A DNA stretch of 64,000 bases, from the NCBI GenBank assembly GCA_020853025.1, contig JADYZP010000020.1:1-64000 (forward strand), written 5' to 3'. Source of the DNA: Burkholderiales bacterium. GTDB taxonomy: Bacteria; Pseudomonadota; Gammaproteobacteria; Burkholderiales; Casimicrobiaceae. How positions within the stretch are numbered: the stretch's first letter is position 1; each line of letters opens with the position of its first letter. This document shows positions 39,027 through 48,231 of the stretch, piece after piece. The notes below the pieces were generated by a model, which saw nothing but the letters and a program-made list of their open reading frames with translations, was not told the origin of the DNA and ran no database searches. Both the position numbers and the translations under genes were made by a program.

Positions 39027-40277
39027 TCAGCGCAGATTGCCCGTATGCCCGAGTGAATAGCGGCCGGGCTGCGGCCAGACGGTGAGTCCGTGCGGCTCCT
39101 TCCCCACCGGTATCGAGCGCACCTCTCCGGTCGTGGTGTCGAAGGCGTAGACGACGTTGTCGTAGCGGCCCGATAACCACAACACACGGCCGTCGGCGCT
39201 GACGTTGCCCATGTCCGGACTGCCGCCGCCGGGAATCGGCCAGTTCGCCACGACCTTGCCGGTCGCGAAGTCGATCACCGACACGCTGCCCTTGCCCTTC
39301 GGCGCTCCATGGATCTTGTTCGAGCCGCGATTGGCGACGTAGAGCTTGCTGCCGTCACGGCTGGGATAGAGGCCGTGCGTGCCCTTGCCGGTTTCGATGA
39401 AGCCGACCTGCCGCAACGACTCGCCATCCACCACATGAACGCCGTCGGCCATCATGTCGGCAACGTAGAACAGTCGCCCGTCCGGTGATGCGCGAATGTC
39501 CTGCGGCATGCCCTTCCACGTCGTACAGATCAGTTCGTCCCTGCCGTCGGAGCCCTTGACGACCTTCGTCGGCCGTCCCGGCTGGATCATCTGCGTGTAG
39601 CCCAGCACCCTGCGATCGACGAGGTCGACCTTGGCAACGGTGCCGGAGAATTCGCAGGTGAAGATCGCATAGCGGCCATCGATCGAGAAATCCGCATGGT
39701 TGATGCCGGCACACTTCGGAACGTCGATCGAGTACTGCAGCTGCATCGTCTTCGGATCGCGAAAGTCGAGCCGCTTCAGCGCCTCCGCGACGATGATCGC
39801 CGACTTGCCGTCCGGCGTGAAATACATGTTGTAGGGGTCGTCGACGGAAATAGGCGGACCTGGCTTGCCGGTCTGCGGATCGACCGGCGTCAGGCTGCCC
39901 CGGGTGGTGTTCTCCGCGTTGTTCGCCACCCATAGCGTGCGCAGGTCCCACGACGGCACGACGTGCTGCGGATTGAGTCCCACCTTGAACTTGCCGACCA
40001 CCTGGTAGGTGGTGGGATCGATCACGTAGACGTCGTTGGACTGGATATGCGGCACGTAGATGCGTCGCAGGTCGCCGGCGACGGCCGGGCTCAGCTTCGC
40101 CGCCGCGGTCTCGCTGTAGAGATTCGAAGGATCAGGTACCGGCGGCATGCCGGGCACTGTGACCACCGTCCGCGTGCCTCCTGCAGTCGCCGGCGGCTGC
40201 GCCGGCGCGGGTGCGGACAACATCAGCAACAACGTCGACATTGCGACGAGATCACGGAACAAGACATCGAACTTCAC
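39027..40277 (-). CDS. Exported YVTN/YncE-like beta-propeller protein
   Basis: A 416-residue secreted protein. A signal peptide (MSTLLLMLSAPAPAQ) is followed by a Pro/Thr-rich stretch and then repeated propeller blades such as LRRIYVPHIQSNDVYVIDP, DGRLFYVADMMADGVHVVDG and GSKLYVANRGSNKI. It ends with GRYSLGHTGNLR. Propellers of this kind are usually binding or scaffold proteins; a lactonase-like activity cannot be excluded. GTG at 40277 is supported by a GAGGGGAG ribosome site 5 nt upstream. The creatininase-like gene lies 67 bp upstream on the same strand. Confidence 0.85.
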   Translation of the reverse strand: MKFDVLFRDLVAMSTLLLMLSAPAPAQPPATAGGTRTVVTVPGMPPVPDPSNLYSETAAAKLSPAVAGDLRRIYVPHIQSNDVYVIDPTTYQVVGKFKVGLNPQHVVPSWDLRTLWVANNAENTTRGSLTPVDPQTGKPGPPISVDDPYNMYFTPDGKSAIIVAEALKRLDFRDPKTMQLQYSIDVPKCAGINHADFSIDGRYAIFTCEFSGTVAKVDLVDRRVLGYTQMIQPGRPTKVVKGSDGRDELICTTWKGMPQDIRASPDGRLFYVADMMADGVHVVDGESLRQVGFIETGKGTHGLYPSRDGSKLYVANRGSNKIHGAPKGKGSVSVIDFATGKVVANWPIPGGGSPDMGNVSADGRVLWLSGRYDNVVYAFDTTTGEVRSIPVGKEPHGLTVWPQPGRYSLGHTGNLR

Positions 40278-40344
40278 GAACGCTCCCCTCGATGGGTCTG
40301 GTCGACACCCTTTAACATCTAACTATCGTCGTATCAATGTACGG

Positions 40345-41160
40345 TCAATGACTTGCCACCGCCGCGCGGATCGCCGCAACCGATCGCGCGACGATGCCGT
40401 CGACGCCGAGCCGGCCGAGCTCGGGTGTGGCGCGACGCGGGTCGCCGGCCACGCCAGGCAGTTTCGCTCCGGCATGCGCCGGATCGAGTTTGTCCGCCCG
40501 CACCAGCCGGGGTGCGATCGCCAGCAGCAGCGCGGTGTCGGCGAGTCCGGCGTGCGGTCCGATCTCCGCGTCGGTGTAGCCGCGGGCACGCAGCGCACGC
40601 GCGTAGTCGACGGTGGCAGCGCGGTAGTATTCGGTGACCGCGTGCGCGCGCGCATTGTCGTGTGCCCATTCGCGGTTGAGTATCGCTGCCACCGCCTGCA
40701 AGTCCTTCTGGTAATCACCGGAATCGCCCAGCAACACGATGTCGCGGAAACCCGCAAGGCGAAGACTGCGCGCGGCGGATTCGAGAAGCGAGCGGAAAGT
40801 GCTGGCCGGTACCGTGATGGTCCCGGGATAACGCATATGCCCGGTCGGCGGGTTGACACCGCCTTCGGGAACGTAGGCGATGACCGGCGCCACCATGGCA
40901 TTGCCGAGTTCCCGCGCGATCGTTCCGGAGAGCGCCTTCACGCGCACGTTGTGCTTGCCCAGCGCCATGTGTGGCCCGTTCTGCTCGGTGCCGCCGGCGG
41001 GAATGATCACCGTGGTCGCGCCCGCGGCCACTCGCGCCACAAGTTCGGGCGAAGTCAGATCCTCGAGGTAGACCGACACCGGTGCCTGCGCGTGCGCCGC
41101 CAGGGCCACCGCGACGAGCAGAACAGCGGCGGTTCGCGGCGGCATGGGCATGCGGCGCAT
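40345..41160 (-). CDS. Exported creatininase-family protein with altered metal motifs
   Basis: A 271-residue protein with a signal peptide (TAAVLLVAVALAAHAQA) and the creatininase fold: IIPAGGTEQNGPHMALGKHN, LLGDSGDYQKDL and GPHAGLADTALLLAI. In classical creatininases the equivalent motifs are E..H...D, GHGGN and HAG..ET. Here the Asp position is His (GKHN), the Gly-His pair is GD, and the Glu of the last motif is Asp. Metal binding may still occur through the remaining E, H, D residues, but cyclic-amide hydrolysis is not assured. Most creatininases are cytoplasmic, so export is a notable difference. Confidence 0.82.
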   Translation of the reverse strand: MRRMPMPPRTAAVLLVAVALAAHAQAPVSVYLEDLTSPELVARVAAGATTVIIPAGGTEQNGPHMALGKHNVRVKALSGTIARELGNAMVAPVIAYVPEGGVNPPTGHMRYPGTITVPASTFRSLLESAARSLRLAGFRDIVLLGDSGDYQKDLQAVAAILNREWAHDNARAHAVTEYYRAATVDYARALRARGYTDAEIGPHAGLADTALLLAIAPRLVRADKLDPAHAGAKLPGVAGDPRRATPELGRLGVDGIVARSVAAIRAAVASH

Positions 41161-41295
41161 AGTACGCCCAAGGCGGCCTCCGTCCGTCGCCGCTGCGTTA
41201 CCGGGAACCGAGTGTCGATGGAGCCCCCAGCCTTGGCGGCAGCGGCGGCGGGTATCGATTCAGGATGTCGTCGTCGTGGACCGGACAATCGCGGC

Positions 41296-41301
41296 TATAA
41301 T
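41296..41301 (+). promoter_or_regulatory. -10 box for the 4.5S RNA gene
   Basis: A perfect TATAAT at 41296-41301. Transcription would start near 41308, leaving a 5' leader of about 20 nt before the 4.5S RNA, much like the RNase P-trimmed leader of E. coli pre-4.5S. The -35 region is weak. Confidence 0.6.
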
Positions 41302-41327
41302 GTGCGGCTTGCGCTACGCGCACCCGA

Positions 41328-41437
41328 TCAATGGCGGGTCGCCCCGCATTGCACGGTCGTGAATCTGGTCAGGTCCGGAAGGAAGCAGCCACAGCGAATT
41401 CGTGCAAGTGCCGGGATCACGGCTCGCCACCCATTGT
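41328..41437 (+). ncRNA. ffs: 4.5S RNA of the signal recognition particle
   Basis: The conserved Ffh-binding core GTCAGGTCCGGAAGGAAGC lies at 41369-41387, followed by the symmetric-loop partner region GTGCCGGGATCACGG. Outer arms CAATGG (41328-41333) and CCATTG (41431-41436) pair and close the hairpin, giving a molecule of about 110 nt as in E. coli (114). The ends are estimated from pairing. It lies about 10 bp before dnaX. Confidence 0.9.
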
Positions 41438-41446
41438 TCGTTTCGG

Positions 41447-43135
41447 ATGAGCTACCAGGTCCTCGCCCGCAAGTGGCGGCCCATGAGTTTCGCGGAGCTC
41501 TCCGGGCAGGAGCATGTGGTCACCGCGCTCACCAACTCGCTGTCGCGCGGACGCATCCATCACGCCTACCTGCTGACCGGAACCCGCGGGGTGGGCAAGA
41601 CCACGATCGCGCGCATCCTGGCCAAGAGCCTCAACTGTGTGACGGGCGTCACCGCCACGCCCTGCGGCGTATGCGCGGCGTGCAAGGATATCGACGCCGG
41701 CCGCTTCGTTGACCTGCTCGAACTCGACGCCGCGTCGAACACCGGCATCGACAACATGCGCGAGATTCTCGACAACGCGCGCTACGCGCCGACGGCCGGT
41801 CGCTACAAGGTCTACCTGATCGACGAAGTACACATGTTGTCGAAGGCCGCGTTCAACTCGATGCTGAAAACGCTCGAGGAGCCGCCCGAGCACGTGCGCT
41901 TCGTGCTGGCGACGACCGACCCGCAGAAGATTCCGGTGACCGTGCTGTCGCGTTGCCTGCAGTTCAACCTGAAGCCGCTCAGTCCGGCGCAGATCGCCGC
42001 ACGCGTTGCGCACATCCTGACCGAAGAGGGCATCACGCAGGAGCCGGCGGCGGTCATGCTGATCGCGCGCGCCGCGCAGGGATCGCTGCGCGACGGATTG
42101 TCGCTGCTCGACCAGGCGATCGCCTTCGGCGCCGGGGAGGTCCGCGAAGACGTCGTCCGCACGATGCTGGGCAGCGTCGACCGCGAGCACGTGCATCGGA
42201 TGGCCGATGCGCTCGCCGCGGGAGACGGTCCGGCGCTGCTCGCCGAAAGCGATGCGCTCGCCGCCCGCGGATTGGCCGCAGCGCAGGCGCTCGAGGAGTT
42301 GGCGTCGCTGTTCCATCGCATCGCGGTCGCGCAGGTGGTGCCGGCAGCAGCGAGGGACTTCGACGATGCGCTGCAGGTGGCCGACTACGCGCAGCGCTTC
42401 ACCGCCGAGCGCGTGCAGGTGCTCTACCAGATCGCCGCGCAGGGGCGCGCCGATTTGGCGCTGGCGCCCGACGAGGCCACCGGTTTTTCGATGACGCTGC
42501 TACGCATGCTGGCCTTCGTGCCGGAAGACGCGGTCATGGCGTCGAACGCCGACGCTGCACCGCAGTCGAAATCGGGGTTGCGCCCGAGGCCGGCGCCGGA
42601 TCCGCAGACCGCATCGACTTCGCCGCAGCGGACCGCGGCAGCCGGTGCCTCCGTCGCGCACGCGCCGCCGCAAGCCGTCGAAGCCAGGCCCGCTGTCGAA
42701 ACGTCGCCGGCACGCGAGACCGTGGCGCTGCCTGCCGATTTCGCCGGTTGGCCGGCCTTCGTCGCCGGACTCTCGCTGACCGGCATGGCCGCGCAGCTCG
42801 CCGCACAGACCGAGTTGAAGGCGGTGTCCGGCAACGTGCTGACCTTGGCGCTTCCCGTCGCGCACAAGCATCTGGCCGACCGCGCCTACGCCGACCGGCT
42901 GAAGCACGCGCTCGAACAGGCGACGGGGCGCCGTCTGTTGCTCGCCTTCGAGGTGGGCGCGCCGGCGGCGACCTCGCTTGCGGCGACGGCGAAGCGCGAG
43001 CGTGCGGAAGCGCAGGCCAAGGGCGAGGCCGCGTTCCGCGAAGAGCCTTTCGTGCGCGAACTCATCGCCCGCTTCGACGGCATCGTGAAAAGCGATTCGA
43101 TCGCACCGTTGTCGCCCGACGGTAATCCGAAGTGA
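41447..43135 (+). CDS. dnaX: DNA polymerase III subunits gamma and tau
   Basis: The clamp-loader ATPase, 562 residues. [21 protein letters not shown] opens the protein, Walker A GTRGVGKT is at 45-52, the zinc Cys set is in LNCVTG and [10 protein letters not shown], Walker B is [11 protein letters not shown], and the sensor-1 block is [17 protein letters not shown]. The C-terminal third is Ala/Pro-rich and ends in a polymerase-binding tau domain. I found no A-rich slippery heptamer like the E. coli gamma frameshift site, so a shorter gamma form is not predicted. The ATG at 41447 sits about 10 bp after ffs. Confidence 0.95.
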   Translation: MSYQVLARKWRPMSFAELSGQEHVVTALTNSLSRGRIHHAYLLTGTRGVGKTTIARILAKSLNCVTGVTATPCGVCAACKDIDAGRFVDLLELDAASNTGIDNMREILDNARYAPTAGRYKVYLIDEVHMLSKAAFNSMLKTLEEPPEHVRFVLATTDPQKIPVTVLSRCLQFNLKPLSPAQIAARVAHILTEEGITQEPAAVMLIARAAQGSLRDGLSLLDQAIAFGAGEVREDVVRTMLGSVDREHVHRMADALAAGDGPALLAESDALAARGLAAAQALEELASLFHRIAVAQVVPAAARDFDDALQVADYAQRFTAERVQVLYQIAAQGRADLALAPDEATGFSMTLLRMLAFVPEDAVMASNADAAPQSKSGLRPRPAPDPQTASTSPQRTAAAGASVAHAPPQAVEARPAVETSPARETVALPADFAGWPAFVAGLSLTGMAAQLAAQTELKAVSGNVLTLALPVAHKHLADRAYADRLKHALEQATGRRLLLAFEVGAPAATSLAATAKRERAEAQAKGEAAFREEPFVRELIARFDGIVKSDSIAPLSPDGNPK

Positions 43136-43154
43136 CCAAGGAGACCCAGAACGC

Positions 43155-43481
43155 ATGATGAAAAACCAGCTGGCCGGGCTCATGAAGCAGGCCCAGGCGA
43201 TGCAAGACAACATGAAAAAGGCGCAGGAGGAACTCGCGCTGACCGAGGTCGAGGGCCAGGCCGGAGCGGGGCTGGTTCGCGTCGTCATGACCTGCCGCCA
43301 CGATGTCAAACGCGTACAGATCGATCCATCGCTGCTGGCCGAGGATCGCGACATGCTCGAGGATCTGGTGGCGGCGGCGGTGAACGACGCGGTGCGCCGC
43401 GTGGAGACGACGACGCAGGAAAAGATGTCGGGGCTGACGTCGGGCTTGCCGCTGCCGCCGGGGTTCAAGCTGCCGTTCTGA
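43155..43481 (+). CDS. YbaB/EbfC nucleoid-associated protein
   Basis: A 108-residue dimeric DNA-binding protein. The N-terminal helix ([22 protein letters not shown]) is followed by the beta hairpin [28 protein letters not shown] and a C-terminal helix ending LPPGFKLPF, the invariant tail of the family. It coats DNA; in some bacteria it acts as a regulator. It lies between dnaX and recR, the near-universal order, with an AAGGAG ribosome site. Confidence 0.95.
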   Translation: MMKNQLAGLMKQAQAMQDNMKKAQEELALTEVEGQAGAGLVRVVMTCRHDVKRVQIDPSLLAEDRDMLEDLVAAAVNDAVRRVETTTQEKMSGLTSGLPLPPGFKLPF

Positions 43482-43512
43482 TATTTTCGGCCCAGGAACT
43501 CACGGATCATGC

Positions 43513-44139
43513 ATGGCCGACCGCGCCCCTTTGCCGAATGAGCCGCTCGGCAGCCTCGATGCGCTGACGCGCGCGTTGCGCTGCCTGCCCGGAGTCGGGC
43601 CGAAGGCCGCACAGCGGATGGCGTTGCACCTGATGCAGCACGATCGTGACGGCGCACGTGCGCTCGCGCGGGCGCTGACGCACGCCGCCGAAGTCATCTG
43701 CCATTGCGAGCGCTGCAATACCTTCACCGAGGACCCGCTGTGCGCACTGTGCCGTTCCACGCGGCGCGATCCCGCCCAACTGTGCGTCGTCGAGACTCCC
43801 GCCGACCTTTTGATGATCGAGCACACGCAGGCGTACCAGGGCCTGTACTTCGTCTTGATGGGTCGGCTGTCACCACTCGACGGCATCGGGCCGAAGGAAA
43901 TCCGGCTCGACCGGCTGTTGAGGCGTGCGGGCGACGGCGTCGTGCGCGAGGTCATCCTCGCCACCAACTTCACCAACGAAGGCGAGGCCACCGCGCATTA
44001 CATCGGCGAGAAGCTGCGTACGCGAGGACTGAAGGTCAGCCGCCTGGCACGCGGCGTCCCGGTCGGCGGCGAGCTCGAATACGTCGATGCCGGCACGCTC
44101 GCGCAGGCGCTGCGCGAGCGGCGGCCGCTGCCGTCTTGA
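43513..44139 (+). CDS. recR: Recombination protein RecR
   Basis: A 208-residue DNA-clamp protein of the RecFOR gap-repair pathway. A helix-hairpin-helix ([20 protein letters not shown]) is at the N-terminus, a C4 zinc finger ([18 protein letters not shown]) follows around residue 60, and a TOPRIM domain starts at [35 protein letters not shown] is the C-terminal Walker B-like block. It lies 31 bp after ybaB. Confidence 0.96.
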   Translation: MADRAPLPNEPLGSLDALTRALRCLPGVGPKAAQRMALHLMQHDRDGARALARALTHAAEVICHCERCNTFTEDPLCALCRSTRRDPAQLCVVETPADLLMIEHTQAYQGLYFVLMGRLSPLDGIGPKEIRLDRLLRRAGDGVVREVILATNFTNEGEATAHYIGEKLRTRGLKVSRLARGVPVGGELEYVDAGTLAQALRERRPLPS

Positions 44140-44250
44140 GCATCGATTCGGGAGATCGGAGCACCGTCCCGAGGAGCAACCCAACCCACGACCTTCGCAC
44201 TTCGCTATTATCGCTGGCTCTCGTCCCGACCGCCGCACTCTGGAGACCTC

Positions 44251-45420
44251 ATGAACCGTCAGCCGATCCCGACCGTCGACGCGAACAACGCCGGTACAGA
44301 CACGACCCGCCGCACATTCCTCAAAGGCGCCTCCTCGGTGCTGGCCGGCGGCGCAGCCATCGGCTTTCCGGCCATCGCCCGTGCGCAGGGACCGACGACG
44401 ATGCGCTGGCAAAGCGCGTGGACCGCAAAGGACATCTTTCACGAGTTCGCGCTCGATTTCGCGAAAAAGGTCGACGACATGACCGGTGGCGAGCTCAGGA
44501 TCGAGATGCTGCCGGTAGGCGCCGTCGCGCCGGCCTTCGGGCTCCTCGACGCGGTCTCCAAGGGCGCGCTGGACGGCGCGCACGGCGTGCTCTCCTACCA
44601 CTACGACAAGCAGGCTGCGCTCGGCCTGTGGGGATCGGGTCCGGCTTTCGGCATGGACGCGAACATGCTGCTGGCGTGGCATCGCTATGGGGGCGGCAGG
44701 CAGCTTCTGGAGAAGGTTTACGCTGCGATCGGCGCCAACGTCGTGTCGTTTCCCTACGGTCCGATGCCGACGCAGCCACTCGGCTGGTTCAAGAAGGCGG
44801 TGACCAAGGTCGGTGATTTCTCGGGGCTCAAGTTTCGCACTGTCGGCATGGCGATCGAGATGTTCACCGCGATGGGCGCCAAGGTGACGCCGCTGCCGGA
44901 TGCAGAGATCATTCCGGCGCTGCAGCGCGACGTGGTGGAAGCAGCGGAATTCAACAATGCGTCTTCCGACCGCGCGCTCGGCTTTCCCACGGTTTCGAAG
45001 GTATGCATGCTGCAAAGCTTCCACCAGAATGCCGAGCAGTTCGAAATCCTGCTGCATAAGCCGAAATTCGACGCGCTGGCCGGCCCGCTGAAGGCGGTCG
45101 TCGCCAACGCCGCCGACGCGGCATCCGCCGACATGTCGTGGAAGGCCATCGATCGCTATTCGAACGACTATGTGGAAATGCGCAGCAAGGACCCCGTGAA
45201 GTTCTACAAGACGCCGGATGCCATCCTGCAGGAGCAGCTTGCGCAGTACGATGTCGTGTCGAGCAAGAAAGCCGCGACCAACGCGCTGTTTCAGGAGGTC
45301 GTCGCCTCACAGCGCGCATTCGCCGAGCGTGCCGTGCGTTGGGAACTCGACACGCTGGTGAACCGCCGGATGGCGTTCAACCATTATTTCGGCGACAAGC
45401 GGCCCGCGACCAAATCCTGA
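44251..45420 (+). CDS. TRAP transporter substrate-binding protein, Tat-exported
   Basis: A 389-residue DctP/TakP-type binding protein. The N-terminus has a twin-arginine signal (TRRTFLKGASSVLAGGAAIG ending near ARAQG). Ligand-site landmarks are KFRTVGMAIEMFTAMGAKV and EFNNASSD; PMPTQPLGWFKK lies at residue 171. It is clearly paralogous to the binding protein at 46203 but lacks that protein's lipobox. Close relatives of this branch bind 2-oxo acids or other carboxylates; the ligand here is unknown. No permease genes follow directly, so it may share those at 47547-49578. Confidence 0.92.
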   Translation: MNRQPIPTVDANNAGTDTTRRTFLKGASSVLAGGAAIGFPAIARAQGPTTMRWQSAWTAKDIFHEFALDFAKKVDDMTGGELRIEMLPVGAVAPAFGLLDAVSKGALDGAHGVLSYHYDKQAALGLWGSGPAFGMDANMLLAWHRYGGGRQLLEKVYAAIGANVVSFPYGPMPTQPLGWFKKAVTKVGDFSGLKFRTVGMAIEMFTAMGAKVTPLPDAEIIPALQRDVVEAAEFNNASSDRALGFPTVSKVCMLQSFHQNAEQFEILLHKPKFDALAGPLKAVVANAADAASADMSWKAIDRYSNDYVEMRSKDPVKFYKTPDAILQEQLAQYDVVSSKKAATNALFQEVVASQRAFAERAVRWELDTLVNRRMAFNHYFGDKRPATKS

Positions 45421-45514
45421 CATCGCGCGCAGCGAGCGTTGTACGCGGGAGCTGCGGAGAGTACCCTGACGCCGATAGGGACCTGATGGCCGGACCGGGA
45501 ACGAGGAGCGCACC

Positions 45515-45961
45515 ATGCTGATCAGCGAAATCCTGCGCATCAAGGGCAACACGCTTTTCACGACCACGCCCGAAGGACTGGCGCTCGACAGCGTCAGTGT
45601 CATGGTCGACAACGATATCGGCTCGCTGGTGGTGATGGACCACGGGCGGCTCGTCGGCATGCTGACGTTTCGTGAGGTGCTGGCGACCGTTGCCCGGGGA
45701 GGCGGGACGCTCGGTTCGGTGCGCGTCGCCGAGATCTACGACCAGGATCCACTGATCGCCACGCCGGCCCTCGACGTGATGGAGCTGCGTGGGCGCATGC
45801 TCGAGCGCCACGCGCGCTACGTGCCGGTGATGGACGGCGCCATGCTGCTCGGCGTCGTGTCGTTCCACGACGTGGCGAAAGCGGTGTTCGAGGAGCAGGT
45901 TTTCGAGAACCGAATGCTGAAGAGCTACATCGAGGATTCGCCGACTGCGCGTGCCCGCTAG
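45515..45961 (+). CDS. CBS-domain pair protein
   Basis: A 148-residue protein made of two CBS domains: GLALDSVSVMVDNDIGSLVVMDHGRLVGMLTFREVL and DVMELRGRMLERHARYVPVMDGAMLLGVVSFHDVAKAV are broken here across segments, but each shows the beta-alpha-beta-beta pattern and the closing LxGxxxxxD/E turn. Stand-alone CBS pairs bind adenosyl ligands such as AMP, ATP or SAM and act as regulators of unknown partners. A GGAG ribosome site precedes the ATG. It sits between the two TRAP binding-protein genes. Confidence 0.88.
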   Translation: MLISEILRIKGNTLFTTTPEGLALDSVSVMVDNDIGSLVVMDHGRLVGMLTFREVLATVARGGGTLGSVRVAEIYDQDPLIATPALDVMELRGRMLERHARYVPVMDGAMLLGVVSFHDVAKAVFEEQVFENRMLKSYIEDSPTARAR

Positions 45962-46202
45962 GCCAGCCGGAGACGAGTATCGATATCGGCGCAAGGCGGG
46001 GGTCGAGCCGGAAACGCAGGTGCCCTGCCGCACGCGATGTCCTGGCGTTCGCGTTTGACCGCACGCTTGCCTTGAGCCCGCCGAGAGCATAGGATCGAGC
46101 CGCCAAAAACCCTAACGCTTGGGATAGTATGCGAATTCGCTGGTTCGACGCCCCCAAGCGATCGTCCGCAGGCAATTCGAATTTCTTCACTGGAGGAGCA
46201 TC

Positions 46203-47429
46203 ATGAGCGAGCAACGGCCTGTCGTATCCGAAATCCCGAACGTGCAGGGCACTGCGCACGACGCGAACAAGGTCAATCGGCGCAAGTTTCTCGGAGGCGC
46301 GGCCGCTGCGGCGGGGGTCGTGGCGCTGGCCGCCTGCGGCAAGAAGGAGGAGCCGAAGGTGGCAACACCCGCGCCGGCGGCTCCGGCGGCCCCGGCGGTG
46401 ATGGTCAAGCCGGACACGATCGTGTTCAAGATGCAGGGTTCCTGGGGCGCGAAGGACATTTTCAACGAAATGGCCGAGGAGTATGTCGCCCGCGTCAACG
46501 ACATGGCGGCCGGCCGGCTGCGCATCGACTATCTGGTCGCGGGCTCGGTCGTCAAGCCCTTTGAGGTGATGGACGCCACCAGCAAGGGCGTGATCGACGC
46601 CGCGCACACGGTGGCGGTGTATTGGTACGGCAAGAGCAAGGTCGCTTCGCTGTTCGGATCCGGCCCGATCAACGGCTGCAATGCGATCCAGATGCTGGCG
46701 TGGATCCAGCGCGAGGGGATGCCTTACTACGATGAGCTGGTCGCCAAGCTCGGCCTGGACGTGGTCGCGTTTTTCGCGATGCCGATGCCGACGCAGCCAC
46801 TGGGCTGGTTCAAGAAGCCGATCAAGGGCGCCGCCGACCTCGTAGGCTTCAAGTATCGGACGGTGGGCCTCGCGGCCGACCTGATGCAGGAAATGGGGTT
46901 GAAGGTGACACAGCTGCCCGGCGGCGAAATCGTGCCGGCGATGGAGCGCGGCGTCATCGACGCCTTCGAATACAACAATCCCACATCGGACCGTCGCTTC
47001 GGCGCGCAGGACGTCGCCAAGAATTACTACATGGGCAGCTATCACCAGGCGATGGAGTTTTTCGAAATCGACTTCAACAAGAAGAAGTACGACGCATTGC
47101 CGAAGGAACTGCAGGCAATCCTGAAGTACGGGGCCGAGGCGGCGTCGACGTCGAACTACGCGCTGGCGATGGACCAGTATTCGAAGGACCTGCAGGAGTT
47201 GAAGGACAAGGACAAGGTCAACGTGCTGCGTACGCCGAAGGACGTCTTCACCGCCCAGCTCAAGGCCTGGGACGTCATCGTCGCCAAGCTCTCCGCCGAG
47301 GACCCGTTCTTCAAGAAGGTCTGGGATTCGCAGAAGGCGTGGGCGAAGCGCGTCGGCTACTATGGGTTCTTCAACGAAGCGGACTACCAGCAAGCCTACG
47401 AGCACCTCTACGGCAAGCTGGGATTCTGA
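46203..47429 (+). CDS. TRAP transporter substrate-binding lipoprotein, Tat-exported
   Basis: A 408-residue binding protein with a twin-arginine motif (NRRKFLGGAAAAAGVVALAAC) whose Cys follows a lipobox (LAAC), so it is probably an exported lipoprotein. An Ala/Pro linker precedes the receptor domain. KYRTVGLAADLMQEMGLKV, FEYNNPTSD and PMPTQPLGWFKK (from residue 194) match the paralogue at 44251. It is followed by an intrinsic terminator and then the permease pair, so it is the receptor most likely to feed them. A GGAGGAG ribosome site precedes the ATG. Confidence 0.92.
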   Translation: MSEQRPVVSEIPNVQGTAHDANKVNRRKFLGGAAAAAGVVALAACGKKEEPKVATPAPAAPAAPAVMVKPDTIVFKMQGSWGAKDIFNEMAEEYVARVNDMAAGRLRIDYLVAGSVVKPFEVMDATSKGVIDAAHTVAVYWYGKSKVASLFGSGPINGCNAIQMLAWIQREGMPYYDELVAKLGLDVVAFFAMPMPTQPLGWFKKPIKGAADLVGFKYRTVGLAADLMQEMGLKVTQLPGGEIVPAMERGVIDAFEYNNPTSDRRFGAQDVAKNYYMGSYHQAMEFFEIDFNKKKYDALPKELQAILKYGAEAASTSNYALAMDQYSKDLQELKDKDKVNVLRTPKDVFTAQLKAWDVIVAKLSAEDPFFKKVWDSQKAWAKRVGYYGFFNEADYQQAYEHLYGKLGF

Positions 47430-47471
47430 CGTCGCGCGCCGGCCGCACGGCGCCAACCGGAGACGGGTCGG

Positions 47472-47499
47472 AGGCGGCGCAGCGATGCGCCGCCTTTTT
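47472..47499 (+). terminator. Intrinsic terminator after the second TRAP binding protein
   Basis: A 10-bp perfect stem AGGCGGCGCA / TGCGCCGCCT with a 4-nt loop (GCGA), followed by TTTT. It lies between the binding-protein gene and the dctQ-type permease gene. Confidence 0.92.
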
Positions 47500-47546
47500 C
47501 CGGGCCATGATTCGTCGACTGCGAGCAGCCTGAAGGAACCCTCGCC

Positions 47547-48137
47547 ATGCTCCAGAAATTTCTGATCGGCATCGACCGCTTCAGCATGGCTGTCGGCCAC
47601 ACCTTCGCCTGGTGCGTTTTGATCCTGATGCTGGGGACCTCGTACGAGGTCTTCATGCGCTACCTGCTCAACAACCCGACGAGCTGGGCCTTCGACATGG
47701 GCTATATCCTGTACGGGGCGCTGTTCATCATGTCGGGCGCCTACGCGTTGTCGCGTAACGCGCATGTCCGCGGCGACGTGCTGTTTCGCCTCGTGCGGCC
47801 GCGCAAGCAGGCGTGCATAGAGTTGGTCCTGTACTTCATTTTCTTCTTCCCGGGCGTCATTTCGCTGGTCATCGCCGGCTACGGCTATGCGCACGATTCC
47901 TTCGGCTACAAGGAAGTCAGCGTCAACAGCCCGGTGGGCGTGCCGATCTGGCAGCTCAAGGCGCTGATTCCGTTCGCGGGAATAATGCTTGTCATCCAGG
48001 GCATCGCCCAGGTGATCCGCTGCATCCTGTGCATACAGACCGGCCGCTGGCCGAAGCAGCTGCACGACGTCGAGGAAATCGAAAGCATGCTGCAGCACGA
48101 GCGCCACGAACACGCCACGTCCGAAGGTGCGCGTTGA
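47547..48137 (+). CDS. TRAP transporter small permease subunit (DctQ type)
   Basis: A 196-residue inner-membrane protein with four hydrophobic segments. GTSYEVFMRYLLNNPTSWAFDM is the family signature between segments one and two; ALSRNAHVRGDVLF follows the second. It forms the small membrane subunit that pairs with the DctM-type protein at 48232 to import a carboxylate-like substrate with sodium or proton coupling. AAGGA lies before the ATG. Confidence 0.92.
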   Translation: MLQKFLIGIDRFSMAVGHTFAWCVLILMLGTSYEVFMRYLLNNPTSWAFDMGYILYGALFIMSGAYALSRNAHVRGDVLFRLVRPRKQACIELVLYFIFFFPGVISLVIAGYGYAHDSFGYKEVSVNSPVGVPIWQLKALIPFAGIMLVIQGIAQVIRCILCIQTGRWPKQLHDVEEIESMLQHERHEHATSEGAR

Positions 48138-48160
48138 GCGCCGCCGGGGAATCGAGGCAT

Positions 48161-48230
48161 GGGCCGCCAAGCGGTCCCAAGGCGCGTGCCCCCCGGGGGG
48201 AGGCGCGCGCAGCGCCCTTCGGGGGGAACG
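48161..48230. repeat. GC-rich palindromic intergenic repeat between dctQ- and dctM-type genes
   Basis: A 70-bp segment containing the self-complementary CCCCCCGGGGGG, a second run CGGGGGG at the end, and a GGAGGCGC / GCGCCCTTC pair between them, so the whole can fold into nested hairpins. The layout (GGTCCCAAGGCGCGTGCCCC then GGCGCGCGCAGCGCCC) resembles the dispersed intergenic repeats common in Burkholderiales genomes. There is no T-run, so it is unlikely to end transcription. It fills the whole gap in the operon, and the dctM start follows it directly. Confidence 0.7.
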
Positions 48231-48231
48231 C

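Noticed and set aside
41447-43135. Programmed frameshift in dnaX for a gamma subunit
   Set aside because: No A-rich slippery heptamer followed by a stem-loop was found; a single tau-like product is the simpler reading.
44251-45420. Treating the first TRAP receptor as part of a complete separate TRAP operon
   Set aside because: No second DctQ/DctM pair is present in the window; only one permease pair is found after the second receptor.
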